64,000 bases of DNA from Hermetia illucens (taxonomy: Eukaryota > Arthropoda > Insecta > Diptera > Stratiomyidae): NCBI RefSeq assembly GCF_905115235.1, contig NC_051854.1, forward strand, positions 29,171,590-29,235,589, read 5' to 3'. The notes beneath the pieces are model-generated. The model made no database searches, was not told the origin of the DNA, and saw only the letters and a list, made by a program, of their open reading frames with translations. A program made the position numbers and the translations under genes. Of the stretch, positions 24,131 through 34,741 are shown in pieces. Position 1 is the first letter of the stretch. Every line of letters begins with the position of its first letter.

Positions 24131-24720
24131 TTATTTTTCGATAAAATGCTGCTGACTTCCCAAGCACCGCAGACATTCGAAGCAACAGCACCTGCCAGGG
24201 CCACAGAATTTGGAAAAGCAACCAAACGAATAAAATCGAGCAAAGCAACATTGTTTCTGAGCTCTGGAAAGCGGATAGCTGGTACCCAATATGTACTATG
24301 ACTCAGTGGGGTCCTAAACTGCCTTATTGAGGAAGCTAAAACATTATTCGGTCGGCAAGATAGTGCAACTGTTAAAATAGGAAAATAGAAAAGCTGTCTA
24401 ATGGAATATTCAAATTACCGTTCAGTGCAGTTGTTACCCTGAAAATATTAAACAAAATTTTGGCATTTTTGTGACGCCATTGAAATTACCGATCCAACCC
24501 GTAACCAATATGCCCTTTGCAGTTACTCATGGAGGAAGACAGTGAAAAGCATCGCTTTATCTACATTGTATTCCTGCATCCAAAAAAAGCGTTTGCACGA
24601 GTACACAATGCGAGAACACCTTGTGCCAAAGGGGCTCGTTCGCTGGATTAAATAGCTCTATCACAATCCAAAGAGTAATGTTCGGAATGTGGTTAGTATA
24701 CCAAAACTGATTCCTGATCT
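24130..24720 (+). mobile_element. RTE-D LINE, decayed copy
   Basis: Phrases align with the copy at 58.4-58.9 kb: a GGAAAGCGGATAGCTGGTACCCA block, the TATTGAGGAAG block, and an RT segment reading FIYIVFLHPKKAFARV near 24560 where the intact family has LDLEKAF. It continues into the PEELVRW region. Broken throughout. Confidence 0.65.
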
Positions 24721-24729
24721 TTAATCGCC

Positions 24730-25150
24730 TCCTCTTCTTCGTCCCTGTAATTTATTTAAAGAAACAATACACAGGAGAAAGTAAATAATCTATTCTATAC
24801 TTAAAGCCAGGAAAAGAGACAGAGTTAAAAGATCCAAGCTAGGTAGTAGGTTGGTGCAGGATCAACATAAAGAAACTTCGAAAATGTCTGCGTTACATGT
24901 GTTATAAGAAGCAATGCGGAAGTTTTTGCGATGTGGCTGGTAAGGGAGGTTGAGTGTACGTAGCAGAGAAGGATAGTCCACGCGAAAAAGAAAAGGAGAG
25001 ATTGGGAAATGCAATTGTGACCGCTTTACTCTGTCTCTGAAGCAGTCACAAATCACAAAACAAAAAATCATATTCAAGAACAAAGGATTGAAATCAATTT
25101 GGAAGAGGAACGCAGGGCAAAACCACCGACTTTTGAAGCATTATTGCCGT
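24730..25150. other. spacer, nothing recognised
   Basis: No domain or repeat assignment possible beyond AT/GA-rich texture. Confidence 0.4.
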
Positions 25151-25154
25151 CGAA

Positions 25155-25840
25155 ACACGAAGAAGAATAAGGATAGGAGAATACAACTTTGAGACCGTTG
25201 ACAATTTCTCCTATCTAGGGTCGAAAATCGCAACCGATAACAGCTACGATGATGAAATCCGCGCACGGTTGCTTTCAGCCAACAGAGCCTATTTCAGCTT
25301 ACAAAGACTGTTCCGCTCGAAACGTCTCACCATAGGGTCAAAGCTCTTACTGTAAAAGACTATGATCTTGCCAGTCCTCATGTATTCCTCGGAAACTTGG
25401 GTTCTTAGCAAGAAAAATTGCGAACTCTTGGCCGCGTTCGAGGGAAGAATCCTCCGAAGAATTTTTGGTCCCCTACATGAGGATGGACGATTCCGTAGCC
25501 TACACAATCACGAAATCTATGAGCGATACCGTGACCGTCCGGTTGTGGATAAAATCCGGCTCAATAGGTTACGGTGGGCGGGTCACTTAATCCGTATGGA
25601 TGAGGATGATCCAGCCTGGAAAGTCTATAAGGGCAATATCTATGGTAGAAAAAGAAGACGAGACGGACCCTGCCTAAGATGGAGCGACGGCGTAGGTCAA
25701 GACGCCAGACAGCTTTTAGGGATATCGAATTGGTGGACCTCGGCGGAAAACCGAGATGTCTGGAGTTCCTTATTAAGGCAGGCCTAGACCGGATACCGGT
25801 TGTTGCGTCGTTGATGATGATGATTGTCGTCGAATTGGGA
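25155..25840 (+). mobile_element. RTE-C LINE, 3' fragment
   Basis: Begins in the RT thumb (RIGEYNFETVDNFSYLGSKI) and runs through MILPVLMYSSETWVL, RILRRIFGPLHEDG and LRWAGHLIRMDEDDP to the element 3' end TTGTTGCG..TTGATGATGATGATT. It is homologous to 31030-30369 (inverted) and 56195-56858. It carries one stop near the start (ACTGTAAAAG at 25350, where other copies read CTGTACAAG) and others late. 5'-truncated. Confidence 0.88.
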
Positions 25841-25844
25841 ATTG

Positions 25845-26465
25845 AAACATCTGTGAAGGTTTCACCGATCACCAAAGCACCACAGTACATAAAACAGAAG
25901 AATGCAATTCACGGTCATCTAAGTACAGTAAGCATAAACAGGCGAGCTTTCCTCGGAGAAACGTGATGAGCAATGATTAGAAGAAACTCTCAATTAAAAA
26001 AGTAGGAAGTGACCCATCTGATAATTGATCAAAAAAAGTGAACTAAACAGAATTTGGAATGGAATATATTGTAATTAACGGAATCAAAGGCCTTGCCGAG
26101 CCGAAGTAAGTAACAGGTAGCTCCTGGTGTTAATTAAGACATCGACGAAACTTATAAGGTCGAGTAGGGTTAGAGGCAGTAAATCGACGTTTCACAAAAT
26201 CATCCATTGAAGTATCTTTCGAAGATTTTGGAATAAGAAGAAAGGAGTGAGATCGAGTGGGAGTTAATAAGGCTATCTTTCTAGAGGCATGTCAGTAGGT
26301 CGTTCCAAATTCTGCTGGATGGAAGCTAAAATGTGACAAATGTTTATAGAATAGGCGTATAGCGTCAGTTGACGATACATTATGGCCGCTAACAATGATA
26401 ACAAATTTGATGCAAATTACTTACAGATTCCAAGTAAATTTAAAGGAATCCGAAGAAATTTGATG
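25845..26465. other. spacer, nothing recognised
   Basis: No gene or firm repeat. Starts after the RTE-C tail. Confidence 0.4.
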
Positions 26466-26469
26466 TGTA

Positions 26470-26650
26470 ATAATTTCCCACAGTAACTGTAGAAGGCAAT
26501 GTGGTCAGGTGCCCAGGTACTCATTCACAACTGAGTCAACTCAGTATCTGATATTCAGTCACGATATAAACCTCTGTGCCGCTCATGAGATTTGAACCGC
26601 AAACTTCCGCTGCGACAGCCTAGCCTTCTAACTACTAAGCCATCTGAATG
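26470..26650 (-). repeat. SINE fragment (head and body, no tail)
   Basis: Matches the tRNA-like head and body of the SINE at 48220-47925: GCAATGTGGTCAG, GAGATTTGAACCGCAA and the head end AGCCATCTGAATGC. The 3' tail is missing. Confidence 0.75.
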
Positions 26651-26744
26651 CTAAGCGAATAACATAAGACATAGTACCACAGATTACAGATAACATTGGC
26701 CTTTCGCATGGTAAAAAAGTGAAATGTTAGACCCTTGTGTATAA

Positions 26745-28020
26745 TAAACAAGTCGGGAAACCGCAAGCTGGACGCTTCAGGTACGAGAGGTTTTGTGTAT
26801 TTCTTATATAAATACATTTGTGCCTTTATTCCATTAGTACGTAGCACGTAATGTATGCATATATTATGTGAGATTATCCACTTTCGGTTGATATTGAAAT
26901 TCATAGGCTTGAATTTTCAAAGAAACGACAACTTTGACGTATTATAACTTTTTTAATAATAGCGCGATTTCTACCTAACTTGGTGAGATCATGCTCTATG
27001 TTATAGCCTGCATCACTGCACCTACGTGGCGCTAAGATGAACTTAAGGGGGGTTTGCAGCCAATTACAAAAAATTATAGCATTATACTATTATTAACTCT
27101 ATTTAAACAGATATCGGTATGGAGAGTATTTGGGAGCCTAGGTACCATATAGTGGCAGCCTCTTGACTTTTTTCAGATTTTTCGGTTGGGTAGTTTCTGA
27201 GAATCATCACCATCATCATCAACGGCGCAACAATCGGTATTCGGTCTAGGCCTGCCTTTATAAGGAACTCCAGACACCCCGATTTTGCACCGAGGCCCCC
27301 GACAGCCGCCAGCAGAACATCGACTGTATTCTCCGAAGGATTGTCAAGAGCACACCCTCGCCTGGCCAATTCGTCAACCCGCTCATTCCCTGGAACCCAG
27401 ATGAGAATGACCTTGAGCGGGCCGCCCAGACGGTTCAGCGCGTCTCTGCACTGCCCCCGCGCCGACTGCACAGGCCATCTTTGATCCGTCCGTAAAGAAT
27501 ACTGTCATAACCTTGCAACACGCCGCCGGTTTTCCACTTTGCCCTGGTTGGAAAGTCCACAGCAAAGTTTCTCGTGAAGCTCAGATTGCGTGTAGCATAG
27601 TCCGTAAGGAATGCCCAGATTTCCCGAGGTACTTCATCTAGGATGTTGCTGTGGCCGTAGGACTTCGCTGCCCAGCATCCGGACTCACGTAGTCTGACGG
27701 CACTGCACGCTGCAACGTATTTAATATGGAGGTCTAGGGGAAGGAGATGCAGGAGTACATTGAGAGCATCTACTGGGTAGGACTGCAGAGCCCCAGTAGC
27801 ACCTGCACACGCGGTTCTTTGAATCCACATGACTATATTTGTTAAAACAAAACTTGCACCCCGCTTTTGCATGTATGGGGACCACCCCTTAAATTCGACG
27901 TAAAAGGATGTAACTCACTGTATGCGTCTCCGAGAAAAATGCGTGTGACGGACAGACAGACAGCAGACCGATTTTAATAAGGTTTTGCTTTACACAAAAC
28001 CTTTAACCTTTAACCTTTTG
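26745..28020. repeat. unclassified repeat family X, split by a LINE insertion
   Basis: The parts 26745-27204 and about 27818-28020 are colinear with 59935-60560. Shared phrases are GGGAAACCG.AAGCT.GACGC, CTCTATGTTATA, TTTTTCGGTTGGGTAGTTTCTGAG, TTTTGCATGT.TGG and TAACTCACTGTATGCG. The chimeric LINE at 27205-27818 sits between the two parts and replaced part of the repeat. The right end runs into GGTTTTGCTTTACACAAAACC, a short palindrome-like end also seen near 41850. No coding capacity. Confidence 0.75.
27205..27818 (-). mobile_element. chimeric LINE: RNase-H LINE body with RTE-C 3' tail
   Basis: On the minus strand the body (27818 to about 27300) encodes RT C-terminal and RNase H pieces of an LOA/R1-like LINE (ACAGATGALQSYPVDALNVL; FTDGSKMA; IWVPGNERVDELARRG). 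From about 27295 to 27205 the sequence switches to the last 90 bp of the RTE-C family (GGAGTTCCTTATAAAGGCAG, GGCCTAGACCG, TTGTTGCGCCGTTGATGATG). The switch is abrupt and within one insertion. Confidence 0.8.
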
Positions 28021-28200
28021 ACTTAATACCGCAAAAAACAATCATCTGCTAAAACGAGCTTCCGCTCTAGAGCTTCAAGTGTTATTTGTATTGTCGGAGA
28101 ACTTGATTCTAAAAAAAATATTGCCCAGAGAAAATTAAAAGTGGTCAGAGAAATGCCTTTCCATATAGTCAACCAGTTAATGGAAATCCTCAACGCGATG
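28020..28200. other. spacer
   Basis: Nothing recognised. Confidence 0.35.
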
Positions 28201-29220
28201 ATACGTTTTAATCAATTTCCATATGAAGGACGTCAGTTATAACAACGGTCGTAACATCAGGAAAAGGTCACACCCTCCACCTGCTTGCTATCCTATAAAA
28301 CGTGTTTGAAAGATTGTTAGTATAAAAAATTCTGTCGTTCCTAACCAATCGCATTACAAATCATCCAAAGACTATAGCACCAAAGCAGATGTCAGATGAG
28401 AAAGCATACTAGGACCATTACTGTATCTGATTTCGACCTGCCAATAGATGATAATAATCGTTGGCGTGACAATTCAATTGATTCAGAGCCTTGAAACAAT
28501 TTAGAGTAATTCATTCAAACCCGTAAATGTACACGACAGTACACTGTAGGAAGCAATGTGGTCAACATTGCGCTCGCACGTGATTATTACCCTAATTTGA
28601 CCCAGGTATTCAATTAAAGCTGAATCGACAAATGCGACAGATTTCTCTGCCTTCAGTGCGATTTGAACCGCAACTTTCTGCTACGACAGCCTGGCGCCAA
28701 TTATTGATAATCTTTTTATATTTATGTTCACAAACGACACGACGATTCTTAGCTTTCACAACAACCCTGAATGAATGTTATCTGAAAAAACTTGAACTGT
28801 GACTAAAGAAATGGAGATTTCGCACAAACGAAAGCAAAAGCTGTCACGTTACATTTTCTCTGAATAATGCTTGCCCATTTCGTTAAATGATTAAATATTC
28901 CATAAAGTAACAATGACAGATATCTTTGCGTCTACTTTGATCGACGACTTACCTGGAAAAGATCGTTAGTTAAACCCACCTGGACCTACGGAATTCAGTT
29001 ACGAAATACAATGGAAATTCCTAGCATCAAACTGCCAAAACGCAATTGAAGGTACTTCGAATAACAGCAAATATACCAAGCAGTAGCTTCCATCGATTTC
29101 TAAATACTCCACTTTTAGAGAACGAGAGAAATTAAAAGATATAAAGAACTGAACGAACTGAAAGATCAAACAAACACCCTTGCCAGGACCATATTGACAT
29201 AACACAATTAATGTAAACTT
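28200..29220 (+). mobile_element. Jockey-clade LINE, decayed RT fragment
   Basis: Pieces of a Jockey-type RT: VFERLLV and ILSFLTNRI-like near 28300-28360, then after a nested SINE (28445-28695) the thumb region LKKWRFRTNESKSCHVTF near 28805 and the TWTYGIQL block near 28985. The same TWTYGIQL block is at 34605. Broken throughout. Confidence 0.7.
28445..28695 (-). repeat. SINE nested in Jockey-type LINE
   Basis: Body phrases GTACACTGTAGGAAGCAATG and TTTGAACCGCAACTTTCTGCTACG plus the tail side AATAATCGTTGGCG match the SINE at 47925-48220. It interrupts the RT of the surrounding LINE, so it is younger. Confidence 0.8.
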
Positions 29221-29269
29221 CATAATTATTATGAATAATGGATTCAGGTAGGAATTTACGTTTTATATT

Positions 29270-29850
29270 TGACGTCCACCATAGCAACAAGGAGAGACTG
29301 TATAATCCATACGCTTTGGCGCAGCTCGGAAATCAACGAACGAGATGAGTCATTTTTTGATTCTATTATTAACACAAATCGGTGTGTGACCGGGGCAGGT
29401 CACCAACTTTCCATTTTCCGTGCTGGGAGAATTGTGACGGGGATGGATTGGGAGCAGATCCTTGATATCACCCTACTAACTGACAATGGGATTCTTAGAA
29501 TGGTGAACCAGAGATTCTTCTCAGATCACAATTGGATATTTTCCAATCTAAATCTCGTTGCAGAGGACCCCAACCCTTTCAGAGACCCCGGGATGATCGG
29601 CTAGAGGAAGTTTGGTCAATTTATCAAGAACAAAATCTCCGCTGCGTAAATTGGTAAGATTGGCACGACAGACGAACAGAAATCAAAGGTCGGGGCATTG
29701 GAGAAGGCATTCGAAACCGCCTTTAAAGTGTCGTGCGTTGCCTTGCTAAATACAGCAAGAAGACAATGCTACTATGGTGGAATAAAGATTTGTCCTGTCT
29801 CAGGATGGTGACCAGGGAAATGTTCATTTGCTACAGGCACAAATATTGGT
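29270..29850 (+). mobile_element. LINE endonuclease and linker fragment (RNase-H LINE, family B-like)
   Basis: A 111-residue frame reads the middle and end of an AP endonuclease: ANTHH-like start, SSEINERDESFFDSIINTN, the SDHNWI catalytic motif, then the NPFRDP linker. Further on is an RMVTREMFICYRH-like phrase before the RT. This piece would precede the RT seen at 21 kb. It is 3'-truncated. Confidence 0.65.
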
Positions 29851-29854
29851 AACA

Positions 29855-30365
29855 ACACTGTGCAACAAAAGTTTAAAATTTGAAATTTTAAATTAATTTA
29901 TTAAAATTTGTAAGTTTTGATCTTTTCCATTCGTTTTGAAGAACGAAAGTATTTTTATGTCTTAAAAGCGTTGAGAAAAATCTCAGTAAACAGATTTTCA
30001 CAGGATTTGAATATGGCAGCTTTGAGCTCTTCAACTGACTAGTACTATCTATTGTTTATATACATTTTGCAGATGTTATCCATAGGGTTACCGTTAGGAG
30101 ATGGGACCTGCGAGCTGGGTACACTTATTTGTTTATGTTGGAACTAAGTCGCACGGCTACAGTGCATGAATCGAAGAAAACCAGATTGTGACACTTCACG
30201 CAAAATTCGGTCGTCGTTCTGCACATGACGTCATCAAAAACCTTAAATTAATTGTTGAATGTAAATCTCGAATTTGATAGCCAATTATTTAAACTAAGTA
30301 ATTAAACTTTGCTTGATAACACGATAAGGAAACAACACATATGAAGTGAAACGCATATATTTCGA
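29855..30365. other. spacer, nothing recognised
   Basis: No gene. Ends at the 3' terminus of the inverted RTE-C LINE. Confidence 0.4.
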
Positions 30366-30368
30366 TGT

Positions 30369-31808
30369 CTAATATTTCATCATCAACGGCGCAACAACCG
30401 GTATCCGGTCTAGGCCTGCCTTAATAAGGAACTCCAGACATCCCGGTTTTGCGCCGAGGTCCACCAATTCGATATCCCTAAAAGCTGTCTGGCGTCCTGG
30501 CCCACGCCATCGCTCCATCTTAGGCAGGGTCTGCCTCGTCTTCTTTTCCTACCATAGATATTGCCCTTATAAACTTTCCGGGTGGGATCATCTTCATCCA
30601 TACGGATTAAGTGACCCGCCCACCGTAACCTATTGAGCCGGATTTTATCCACAAACGGACGGTCATGGTATCGCTCATAGATTTCGTCATTGTGTAGGCT
30701 ACGGAATCGTCCATCCTCATGTAGGGGGCCAAAAATTCTTCGGAGGATTCTTCTCTCGAACGCGGCCAAGAGTTCGCAATTTTTCTTGCTAAGAACCCAA
30801 GTTTCCGAGGAATACATGAGGACTGGCAAGATCATAGTCTTGTACAGTAAGAGCTTTGACCCTATGGTGAGACGTTTCGAGCGGAACAGTCTTTGTAAGC
30901 TGAAGTAGGCTCTGTTGGCTGACAACAACCGTGCGCGGATTTCATCATCGTAGTTGTTATCGGTTGTGATTTTCGACCCTAGATAGGAGAAATTGTCAAC
31001 GGTCTCAAAGTTGTATTCCCCTATCCTTATTCTTGTTCGTGTTTGACCAGTGCGGTTTGATGTTGTTGGTTGATTCGTCTTCGGTGCTGACGTTGCCACC
31101 ATGTATTTTGTCTTGCCTTCATTGATGTGCAGCCCAAGATCTCGCGCCGCCTGCTCGATCTGGATGAAGGCAGTTTGAACGTCTCGGGTGGTTCTTCCCA
31201 TGATGTCGATATCGTCAGCATAGGCCAGTAGTTGGGTGGACTTGAAGAGGATCGTACCTCTTGCATTCACCTCAGCATCACGGATCATCTTCTCGAGGGC
31301 CAGGTTAAAGAGGACGCATGATAGCGCATCCCCTTGTCGTAGACCGTTGTTGATGTCGAATGGTCTTGAGAGTGATCCTGCTGCTTTTATCTGGCCTCGC
31401 ACATTGGTCAGGGTCAGCCTAGTCAGTCTTATTAATTTCGTCGGGATACCGAATTCCCTCATGGCCGTGTACAGTTTTACCCTGGCTATGCTATCATAGG
31501 CGGCTTTAAAGTCGATGAACAGATGGTGCAACTGTTGTCCATATTCCAACATTTTTTCCATCGCCTGCCGCAGAGAGAAAATCTGATCTGTTGCTGATTT
31601 GCCTGGAGTGAAGCCTCTTTGGTATGGGCCAATGATGTTCTGGGCGTATGGGGCTATCCGGCCTAGCAAGATAGTGGAGAATATCTTATAGATGGTACTC
31701 AGCAACGTGATACCTCTATAATTGCTGCACTGTGTGATATCTCCCTTTTTATGTATGAGACAGATTATGCCTCGCTGCCAATCGTCAGGCATTGATTCGC
31801 TGTCCCAA
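30369..31808 (-). mobile_element. RTE-C LINE, 5'-truncated, best-preserved copy
   Basis: Minus-strand LINE truncated at about 31808. Its 3' terminus is GGTTGTTGCGCCGTTGATGA at about 30388-30369. The whole remaining coding part is open. Other copies are at 25155-25840, 43640-44938 and 54850-56858, with the tail alone at 27295-27205. Confidence 0.92.
30410..31792 (-). CDS. RTE-clade LINE reverse transcriptase (460 residues, uninterrupted)
   Basis: An open frame covering the RT from the finger motifs to the C-terminus. It shows GFTPGKSATDQIF at residues 60-72, FIDFKAAYDS with the first catalytic Asp near 94, GLRQGDALS at 150-158 and the catalytic YADDIDIM at 191-198. The C-terminal half has MILPVLMYSSETWVL and RILRRIFGP, typical of the RTE clade. 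The upstream endonuclease is absent because the copy is 5'-truncated, and the Met shown is internal to the full protein. Two other copies of the same frame in this window are broken, so this is probably the youngest. Without endonuclease or promoter it cannot be autonomous. Confidence 0.9.
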   Translation of the reverse strand: MPDDWQRGIICLIHKKGDITQCSNYRGITLLSTIYKIFSTILLGRIAPYAQNIIGPYQRGFTPGKSATDQIFSLRQAMEKMLEYGQQLHHLFIDFKAAYDSIARVKLYTAMREFGIPTKLIRLTRLTLTNVRGQIKAAGSLSRPFDINNGLRQGDALSCVLFNLALEKMIRDAEVNARGTILFKSTQLLAYADDIDIMGRTTRDVQTAFIQIEQAARDLGLHINEGKTKYMVATSAPKTNQPTTSNRTGQTRTRIRIGEYNFETVDNFSYLGSKITTDNNYDDEIRARLLSANRAYFSLQRLFRSKRLTIGSKLLLYKTMILPVLMYSSETWVLSKKNCELLAAFERRILRRIFGPLHEDGRFRSLHNDEIYERYHDRPFVDKIRLNRLRWAGHLIRMDEDDPTRKVYKGNIYGRKRRRGRPCLRWSDGVGQDARQLLGISNWWTSAQNRDVWSSLLRQA

Positions 31809-31959
31809 TTTACTATTTAATAATTTTTCTTTGCTTTTTTCTCTCATCAATTAATGTTAGTTTTCGTTCAGACAATATACTCTTACTTTCTATAAAATTT
31901 CAATTCAAAGTGCTAATTCTAAAATACATTCTAGATTTAAAAATTTTTTTTTTTTTAAT

Positions 31960-32150
31960 TCTAATGATGCAGTCGATGTCCTGGCTCAAATCTATAAGTG
32001 TGGAGATATAGCTGATGCAAATCGAGAGGCAATTATATATTACTTGCGGCTTCGTCCAGGACAAGGACAACTTATCAGAAGCTGCCTCACCTCTGCCCTG
32101 GAAGCAGCGTGGCGAAAGTGGTTACAAGGTGGTATTTGCTCTCTTATATA
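31960..32150 (-). repeat. unclassified dispersed repeat, copy 2
   Basis: The reverse complement of 32040-32130 aligns with 10605-10695 (GTAACCACTTTCGCCACGCT; GAGGTGAGGCAGCTTCTGAT; GACGAAGCCGCAAGT). No coding sense identified. Confidence 0.6.
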
Positions 32151-32169
32151 AATTCACAAACCAGATACG

Positions 32170-32640
32170 TGTATGAATTATAACGAGGACAAAAACCTGG
32201 TCCCATACTTGAAATCAGGTGAATGTAGAGGAGCGAGCGCTCAAAACATAACTCCCAAAAAATGTAACAGGTCTCGTTCTCAGAACCTATCCAACCGAAA
32301 AACCTGAAAAATCGCAAATCTCACATCTAAATGAAATCTAGGCTTCAAAATACATCCCGGTCCGATATCTGCACAAATAAAGTTAATAATAGTAGATTAG
32401 CATATTTTGGAACTTAAGGGGCGAAAGTTCATGCTAGAACTACAAATTTTGGCACTTGCATAAGAGATAACATGAGGCATAACTTTGAAAAGTTTGAAAT
32501 AAAGCCAATATTATTAACAAAGTTATAGAAAGCGTGAATTTCGTGCATTCTTAAATGTGTATGACGTCATCATTCCATATCAATTCGTCAATACTACAAC
32601 AAAGTGAGCTCATGTGAATGGGAGGTCGCAGGGAAACAAT
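32170..32640. repeat. repeat family X, opposite orientation
   Basis: TTCTCAGAACCTATCCAACC followed by GAAAAACCTGAAAAA is the reverse complement of the TTTTTCGGTTGGGTAGTTTC motif of the 27 kb and 60 kb copies, and matches 58150-58190. It includes TTAAGGGGCGAAAGTTC near 32415. Confidence 0.6.
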
Positions 32641-33210
32641 TCGTTGTAGTTTTTTAATCATTTATATATCAATTATTCCAGATAGACATGTGTACGTACT
32701 TTTATATATATATATATGTTACTTCAGTCCAACAGAAGATCGACATGTGGAAAGAGAAACCCATTCACGGAGGTCATATCAAAAATTTGTTATTGTCAGG
32801 CATTGACATCGAAGCCTCCAACAAATGGTTGACAAATGGTGTCCTTTTTTATGAGACCGAAGCATTCCTAACTTCAATTCAGGATGCTTCGCTCCCAACG
32901 AAAAATTATAAACGATACATTCTTCACGACTCCTCAATCACCAACTCCAGATGTAGGTTAGCAACTGTGAAGAGGAGACCATCCAGCACATAACATCTGC
33001 GTGCAGGATGTTGAGCAGTACCGAGTACACCAATCGTGATAACTCCGTCTGCAAGATTCTCCATCAAAACCTTGCGTTGAAGTATAACTTAGTGGCAACC
33101 TGAGAGATCACACCATTGCCACCGACCACAGTGTTAATCATAACAGACCCGATCTAGTTCTGCTTCTGAAGGAAGAACGAGCGTGCTTTATAATCGATGT
33201 AGCCGTACCG

Positions 33211-33477
33211 TTGGACAGGAACACTGTTGAAAAACAGCACGAAAAAATCCGGAACTACGGCCCCTTGGCAGACGATATGAAGCAGACTTGGAGACTACAA
33301 AAGATCGAAGTAGTCCCAGTAGTAATTTCAGCGACGGGATTAGTCCCGCAGAACTTACATAAAGCGCCGAAAACGCTCGATCTTAGGGCTGGACTATACA
33401 TGGAGATGCAAAAAGCGGTTATCGTTGCAACCTGTGCTATGGTCCGAAGAGTCCTGTCCGGTAGCAATCTGACCTAA
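33211..33477 (+). pseudogene. RLE LINE C-terminal domain
   Basis: An 88-codon frame covering the tail of the restriction-like endonuclease domain, from LDRNTVEKQHEKI through the VPVVISATG beta strand to VRRVLSGSNLT and a stop. The end matches the natural C-terminus of this LINE type. Upstream pieces lie in other frames. Confidence 0.7.
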
Positions 33478-33725
33478 TGGGTTTCAGTCTTGATTCGCAC
33501 GGTCTTCGATATAAGATCCATGTCTCTGTAGAGTAGGACCTCCGCGTCATTGGCTGAAGTGTTTGCGACAATCGGGATGTAGTAATACATTTTCGCATGG
33601 TCGCACACACTTTGCGTTAAAACGCATCATCGCTGTGATGCGGGCCTTTGGATGTTGCCTTCAGCCCATCCTGAGGTTGGTCGCCCCTCGGTCCGGTTGG
33701 GCGGGAAGAGGGTCCGTGGGCTTTT

Positions 33726-33752
33726 TTAACTATATATATATATATATATGTA
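33726..33752. repeat. (TA)n microsatellite at the 3' end of the RLE LINE
   Basis: About ten TA units directly follow the LINE 3' UTR. A similar tract (32702-32717) lies at the other boundary. Confidence 0.85.
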
Positions 33753-33834
33753 AATGAAGCTTTGGGGTAGTGGCTAATTCAGATAGATATATTTGTACAT
33801 TGAACAAGCGGTATTCAATATACGTAATCTCGAA

Positions 33835-33965
33835 CGAGAGCAATGCTGACCACATTGTCTGCTACAGGGTACTGTAATGTCCTGTAGTGTACCGTTACGG
33901 TCTTGAATGAAGTGCTCTAATAAACTTTAAGGCCCTAATCCAATTGGATTGTTGCACGAAGTAAA
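33835..33965 (+). repeat. SINE fragment (body and tail, no head)
   Basis: GCAATGCTGACCACATTGTC, a GTACACT-like palindrome, then TCCAATTGGATTGTTGCACG match the 3' two-thirds of the SINE in plus orientation. The tRNA-like head is missing. Confidence 0.7.
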
Positions 33966-34014
33966 TCGAAAATAGATGTACGATCAATTTGCTTCAAGTT
34001 TACTCAGTAAGTAA

Positions 34015-34690
34015 ACATTCTTAAAATCTGCCATTGGAATGCAAACGGTATATACCAACGTAAATTCGAATTGGAGTGCTTCGTCAATAACAACGAAATA
34101 GCTATGATGCTCATCTCTGAAACACACCTAACGGATAAATACAATTTCGACATCAAAGGATTCATATTCTACCATACACCCTGAAGGTAAGCTTTCAGAT
34201 TTTAGCTGAACCATGTTACCAACTTTCATCCGATCACTCTCCTGTCATCATTCACATGTATTGACAGCGTTCTAGAGGAAGCAAACCAGAAGCTCTAACT
34301 AACAAAGCTACAAACTGGTTGAAATATTGGAAATATATTATATAAGTACTTAGTCAGTGGAATGCCGCTGAATACTAAGCGTGACATTGACCTAGACATT
34401 GAAAGTTTCACGAACATCCTGTACTCCCTCCTGCACGATTATCCACAAAACCAAACCAAATGGTAGTCGATTGGTACAAGCCTCAGCGCGTATCCGAGAG
34501 ATGATCCGCAAAAAACAAAATCTGAGACGTGCATGGCCGATCAACCGAAATTTTATCACTAGATAACAAGTTACTTTTGCACAAGTCTATAATTAAACCA
34601 ATCTGGACCTACGGAATTCAGTTGTGGGGTACAACAAAAATTTCAGACATCAAACTACTCCAACAAACCCAGTCGAAGTCCTTCGAATAA
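34015..34690 (+). mobile_element. Jockey-clade LINE, internally deleted
   Basis: The endonuclease start reads ILKICHWNANGIYQRKFELE, then LISETHLTDKYNFDIKGF. An SDHSPVI motif is near 34222 and a linker near 34450. It then jumps to the RT C-terminal IIKPIWTYGIQLWGT near 34590. The RT core is missing, so this is an internal deletion between linker and thumb. It ends where the TTAA of the Kolobok-like element begins (34738). Confidence 0.8.
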
Positions 34691-34741
34691 TAAAAAGTGC
34701 TCCTTGGTTCATTAAGAATAGTAGCTTACATCGAGATTTAA

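Larger units (their letters stand above)
32700..33752 (+). mobile_element. LINE with restriction-like endonuclease (RLE), 3' part, flanked by (TA)n
   Basis: From 32725 the frame reads a connector (WKEKPIHGGHI; YETEAFLTSIQDASL; NYKRYI). A CR-type zinc segment with EETIQHIT..C wording follows near 32975-33005, although the frame is lost there. Next come RPDLVL at about 33150 and, 13 residues further, the FIIDVAVP Asp. This is the P-D..D signature of restriction-like endonucleases of early-branching LINEs (R2/R4-type), not the AP endonuclease of the other LINEs here. Then follow KIRNYGPLADDMKQTWRLQK and VVPVVISATGLVP, conserved at the C-terminus. The 3' UTR ends GTCCGTGGGCTTTTTTAAC, then (TA)n. 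A (TA)n tract also borders the 5' truncation. Confidence 0.78.

Noticed and set aside
30690-30908. 72-codon frame repeated at 25289, 30690 and 56320
   Set aside because: Antisense shadow of the conserved RTE-C thumb region in three copies; not a gene family.
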